DNA of 8,799 nucleotides from an uncultured Candidatus Melainabacteria bacterium (lineage in GTDB: Bacteria > Cyanobacteriota > Vampirovibrionia > Gastranaerophilales > Gastranaerophilaceae): assembly GCA_946622835.1 (NCBI GenBank), contig CAMOQI010000019.1, positions 1-8,799 on the forward strand, given 5' to 3'. Below, in pieces: positions 7,512-8,799 of the stretch. How positions within the stretch are numbered: position 1 is the stretch's first letter; every line of letters begins with the position of its first letter. The notes under the pieces were generated by a model that saw only the letters and a list, made by a program, of their open reading frames with translations, was not told the DNA's origin and did not search any database. The translations under genes were made by a program, and so were the position numbers.

Positions 7512-7581
7512 TGTATATCTTAATACATTAATTAATATTGACAAGAGCTTAATAGTTTTATAAAACAATATAAGATATACA
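7512..7581. repeat. 11-bp perfect inverted repeat bracketing the licD promoter
   Basis: TGTATATCTTA (7512-7522) and TAAGATATACA (7571-7581) are exact reverse complements, 48 bp apart. The TTGACA and the probable -10 of the LicD gene both lie between the arms. The geometry resembles small invertible promoters; no recombinase gene is in the window. Confidence 0.5.
7538..7566 (+). promoter_or_regulatory. Probable promoter of the LicD-family gene
   Basis: A perfect -35 TTGACA (7538-7543). The -10 is either TATAAA (7559-7564, 15-nt spacer) or TAAAAC (7561-7566, 17-nt spacer). Transcription would begin about 60 nt before the TTG start. Divergent from the operon promoter. Confidence 0.55.
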
Positions 7582-7631
7582 ATTGTGGAATTTTTAATGT
7601 AAACAACGATAGTTTAAAAGGTTGTGATTAT

Positions 7632-8264
7632 TTGTACGCCGAATATGATAACGAAACGCTTAAAAAGCTTCAAGAATTCGAACTCGGAATATTAGCGGAC
7701 TTTGTTCGGGTTTGCGAGGAAAACAACCTCACATATTTTGGATTTGCAGGCACTGGCATAGGCGCGTTGCGTCACGGCGGATTTATTCCCTGGGATGATG
7801 ATATTGATGTTGCCATGCCAAGAAAAGACTATCAAAAACTAATCGATATATTTAAGAAAACCATGACAGATAAATATACCGTTTTAACCGCTGAAGATTA
7901 TGATGATTTTCCAATTATGAACACCCATATTATCATAAACGGCTCGGCATTTATAACCGGCGAAGAAAAAAAGCTTCGCTATCATAAAGGTATCTTTTTG
8001 GATATTTTTCCTCTTGATAATACATATAGTGATGAGAAAAAGCTGAAAAAGCACACCTATAAAACTTGGTTTATAAACAAACTTTTAATAATTAAACACA
8101 TCCCCCTGCCCCACCTGCCTTACAAGGGAATTGTGGGCTTTTTATGCCACTGTGTTACTGCAACAGCCTGGTTCTTTATGAAGGTTTTTCATATAACACA
8201 CAAGTTTATTTACAGCCGCCTTTTAAAATCAAGCAGCAGATTGTCAATAGTCCGAGGCATATAA
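7632..8264 (+). pseudogene. LicD-family phosphotransferase, C-terminally truncated, TTG start
   Basis: LicD-family proteins transfer a phospho-substituent (phosphocholine in pneumococcus; other groups elsewhere) from a CDP-linked donor to a surface glycan. The N-terminal half is well preserved: NNLTYFGFAGTGIGALRH (31-48), then GGFIPWDDDIDVAMPRKDY (49-67) with the metal-binding Asp cluster, and GIFLDIFPLDN (120-130). The start is TTG 7632: the family begins just here (YDNETLKKLQEFELGIL), no in-frame ATG lies between it and the upstream stop TGA 7539, and AAAAGG lies about 10 nt before. The ORF ends after 210 residues at TAA 8264. Family members are usually about 260-280 residues, and the C-terminal part is not present in any frame downstream. 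The last residues (SSRLSIVRGI) look like run-on sequence. It may be inactive or a shortened variant. Divergent from the polysaccharide operon, with which it would act. Confidence 0.8.
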
Positions 8265-8356
8265 TCATAATCAAAAGAACAAGATGTAAAATATGTATAT
8301 ATTGCGCAACTATCAAACCGAACCTATTACCTCTTCAATTTTACTTTTTACTTTCT
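8265..8356. other. AT-rich non-coding stretch after truncated LicD
   Basis: No ORF, RNA or repeat that I can support. It is pyrimidine-rich near 8330-8356 (TTTTACTTTTTACTTT). The breakpoint that removed the licD 3' end probably lies between about 8220 and 8356. Confidence 0.5.
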
Positions 8357-8390
8357 AAAAATCCCTCAATCGTTCGTTTGAGGGATTTTT
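8357..8390. terminator. Strong bidirectional terminator next to tRNA 3'-end remnant
   Basis: A perfect 13-bp inverted repeat, AAAAATCCCTCAA (8357-8369) and TTGAGGGATTTTT (8378-8390), with an 8-nt loop. Each strand ends in a T5 run. On the minus strand it follows directly after a CCA-ending tRNA-like sequence, just as the 8747-8780 terminator follows the tRNA-Leu. On the plus strand it may end the truncated licD transcript. Confidence 0.88.
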
Positions 8391-8400
8391 GGTCGGAGTG
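8390..8400 (-). other. tRNA 3'-end remnant (proline type), acceptor arm plus CCA only
   Basis: The minus strand reads CACTCCGACCA and runs straight into a terminator. This matches the last 11 bases of a tRNA-Pro whose acceptor begins CGGAGTG (7-nt 3' acceptor strand, discriminator A, CCA). Beyond base 8400 the match to a T-arm stops at once. It is short, so chance is possible, but the abutting terminator repeats the tRNA-Leu arrangement at the right edge. Confidence 0.4.
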
Positions 8401-8435
8401 TTCATAACGCAAGTTTAAAACGCGAGGCAGATAAT

Positions 8436-8486
8436 AAAAAAAGCAGAGAACCTCAATTACGCGAATTGCGTGTCGAGGCTCTCTGT
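8436..8486 (-). terminator. Orphan terminator pointing leftward
   Basis: Stem CAGAGAACCTC (8444-8454) with GAGGCTCTCTG (8475-8485), 10 of 11 paired with one A-C mismatch, topped by an inner ACGC/GCGT stem (8459-8462, 8468-8471). On the minus strand it is followed by a T7 tract (8442-8436). No gene that it could serve is visible to its right before the hairpin array, so its gene appears lost. Confidence 0.7.
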
Positions 8487-8578
8487 TTGGTACGAATATT
8501 GATAACGGACTTTACGGTCGTGGTAGAAACAATAGAAAAGCAATACTATTTGTCATTAGTTTGCGGCAAAGCCACTCA

Positions 8579-8743
8579 TTAATATCAATTCCGTAAGGAA
8601 TTGTATATCATCAAGACGATAGTCTTGCATATCATCAGCGGTGAAAACCGCTGTATATCATCAATGCGAAAGCGGAAAATACACGCTGATGCGTGATGAT
8701 ATACACCCTGACGGGTGATGATATACCAATGCTTTCGCATTGG
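8579..8743. repeat. Array of short hairpins joined by TATATCATCA linkers, with orientation flip
   Basis: Left half, plus sense: hairpin CAATTCC-GTAA-GGAATTG (8586-8603), linker TATATCATCA (8604-8613), hairpin CAAGAC-GATA-GTCTTG (8612-8627), linker CATATCATCA (8628-8637), hairpin AGCGGT-GAAA-ACCGCT (8637-8652), linker TATATCATCA (8654-8663), then a broken hairpin CAATGCGAAAGC (8662-8673). Right half, reversed: hairpin CACGC-TGAT-GCGTG (8682-8695), linker TGATGATATA (8694-8703), hairpin CACCC-TGAC-GGGTG (8704-8717), linker TGATGATATA (8716-8725), hairpin CCAATGC-TTTC-GCATTGG (8726-8743). Stems differ from unit to unit yet each pairs perfectly, while the linkers are nearly constant. I know similar linker-hairpin arrays occur in gut Clostridia genomes but cannot name the family. 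Function unknown. Confidence 0.85.
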
Positions 8744-8746
8744 ATA

Positions 8747-8780
8747 AAAAAATCCTTGTTCAAAAGAACAAGGATTTTTT
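8747..8780. terminator. Terminator of the tRNA-Leu gene
   Basis: A perfect 15-bp inverted repeat, AAAAAATCCTTGTTC (8747-8761) and GAACAAGGATTTTTT (8766-8780), with a 4-nt loop. On the minus strand it begins at the final A of the tRNA CCA and ends in a T-tract. Confidence 0.92.
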
Positions 8781-8799
8781 GGTGCGGGTGACAGGACTT
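8780..8799 (-). tRNA. 3' end of a tRNA, leucine type, continuing past the window edge
   Basis: The minus strand reads AAGTCCTGTCACCCGCACCA: the end of a T-loop (AAGT), T-stem strand CCTGT, acceptor strand CACCCGC, discriminator A and an encoded CCA. The matching 5' acceptor would be GCGGGTG, as in Firmicutes tRNA-Leu genes; tRNA-Gly shares GCGGGTG but normally has discriminator U. Only 20 bases are visible, so the anticodon cannot be read. Confidence 0.8.

Noticed and set aside
7439..7631. Riboswitch or attenuator in the divergent leader regions
   Set aside because: Leaders are about 27 and 60 nt, too short for known riboswitch classes, and show no terminator-like hairpin.
8144..8407. Overlapping plus-strand frame as a frameshifted LicD C-terminus
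   Set aside because: Its translation shows no LicD-like C-terminal features and runs through a terminator hairpin; it is chance.
8488..8510. A second tRNA remnant (TGGTACGAATATTG)
   Set aside because: Only TGG next to a terminator supports it; the following bases do not resemble an acceptor and T-arm I can assign. Kept only as a remark on the orphan terminator.
8579..8743. CRISPR array
   Set aside because: The constant element is only about 10 nt, the spaces between copies are self-complementary hairpins rather than unrelated spacers, and the repeat changes strand in the middle. No cas genes.

Overview
The window looks like chromosomal DNA from a low-GC to mid-GC Gram-positive bacterium, most likely a gut-type member of the Clostridia. 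The evidence is the style of the proteins (a clostridial two-part SGNH esterase, GT2/GT4/DUF2142/DUF2304 wall-polysaccharide genes and LicD), the Shine-Dalgarno sites, and sigma-A type promoters. The genus cannot be read from the sequence alone.

Layout. Bases 1-627 (+) hold the C-terminal part of an SGNH-hydrolase esterase that runs off the left edge. A strong hairpin terminator at 677-706 separates it from a convergent six-gene operon on the minus strand. In transcription order the operon is: Wzx-type flippase (7438-6191), GT2 glycosyltransferase (6168-5122), DUF2142 GT-C-like membrane protein with an extracytoplasmic N-terminal domain (5012-2910), GT4 glycosyltransferase (2895-1744), polyprenyl-phosphate GT2 (1747-1064) and DUF2304 small membrane protein (1058-717). 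An extended -10 promoter at 7472-7500 drives it. A divergent LicD-family gene (7632-8264, +) shares the intergenic region and lacks its C-terminal part. Both divergent genes start with TTG.

How the genes may work together. A DPM1-like GT2 next to DUF2304, with a flippase and a GT-C-fold membrane protein, has the same parts as the streptococcal GacI/GacJ/GacK/GacL side-chain machinery. There a sugar is loaded onto undecaprenyl phosphate, flipped, and transferred to a wall polysaccharide on the outer face. The other two transferases (GT4, GT2) would build or extend the acceptor or a short oligosaccharide. LicD would add a phospho-substituent if it were intact. No polymerase, priming transferase or nucleotide-sugar genes are present, so this looks like a compact decoration module.

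Right end (8265-8799). There is no protein gene here. It holds a terminator touching an 11-base match to the 3' end of a proline-type tRNA, a second orphan terminator, an array of short hairpins joined by a 10-base linker (TATATCATCA) whose orientation flips in the middle, another strong terminator, and the 3' end of a tRNA (leucine type, minus strand) cut by the window edge. The region looks like a rearranged tRNA neighbourhood.

The observations I rate highest are the flipped hairpin array, the Gac-like three-part system, an 11-base perfect inverted repeat bracketing the licD promoter (a possible invertible promoter), and the tRNA 3'-end scar beside the truncated LicD.
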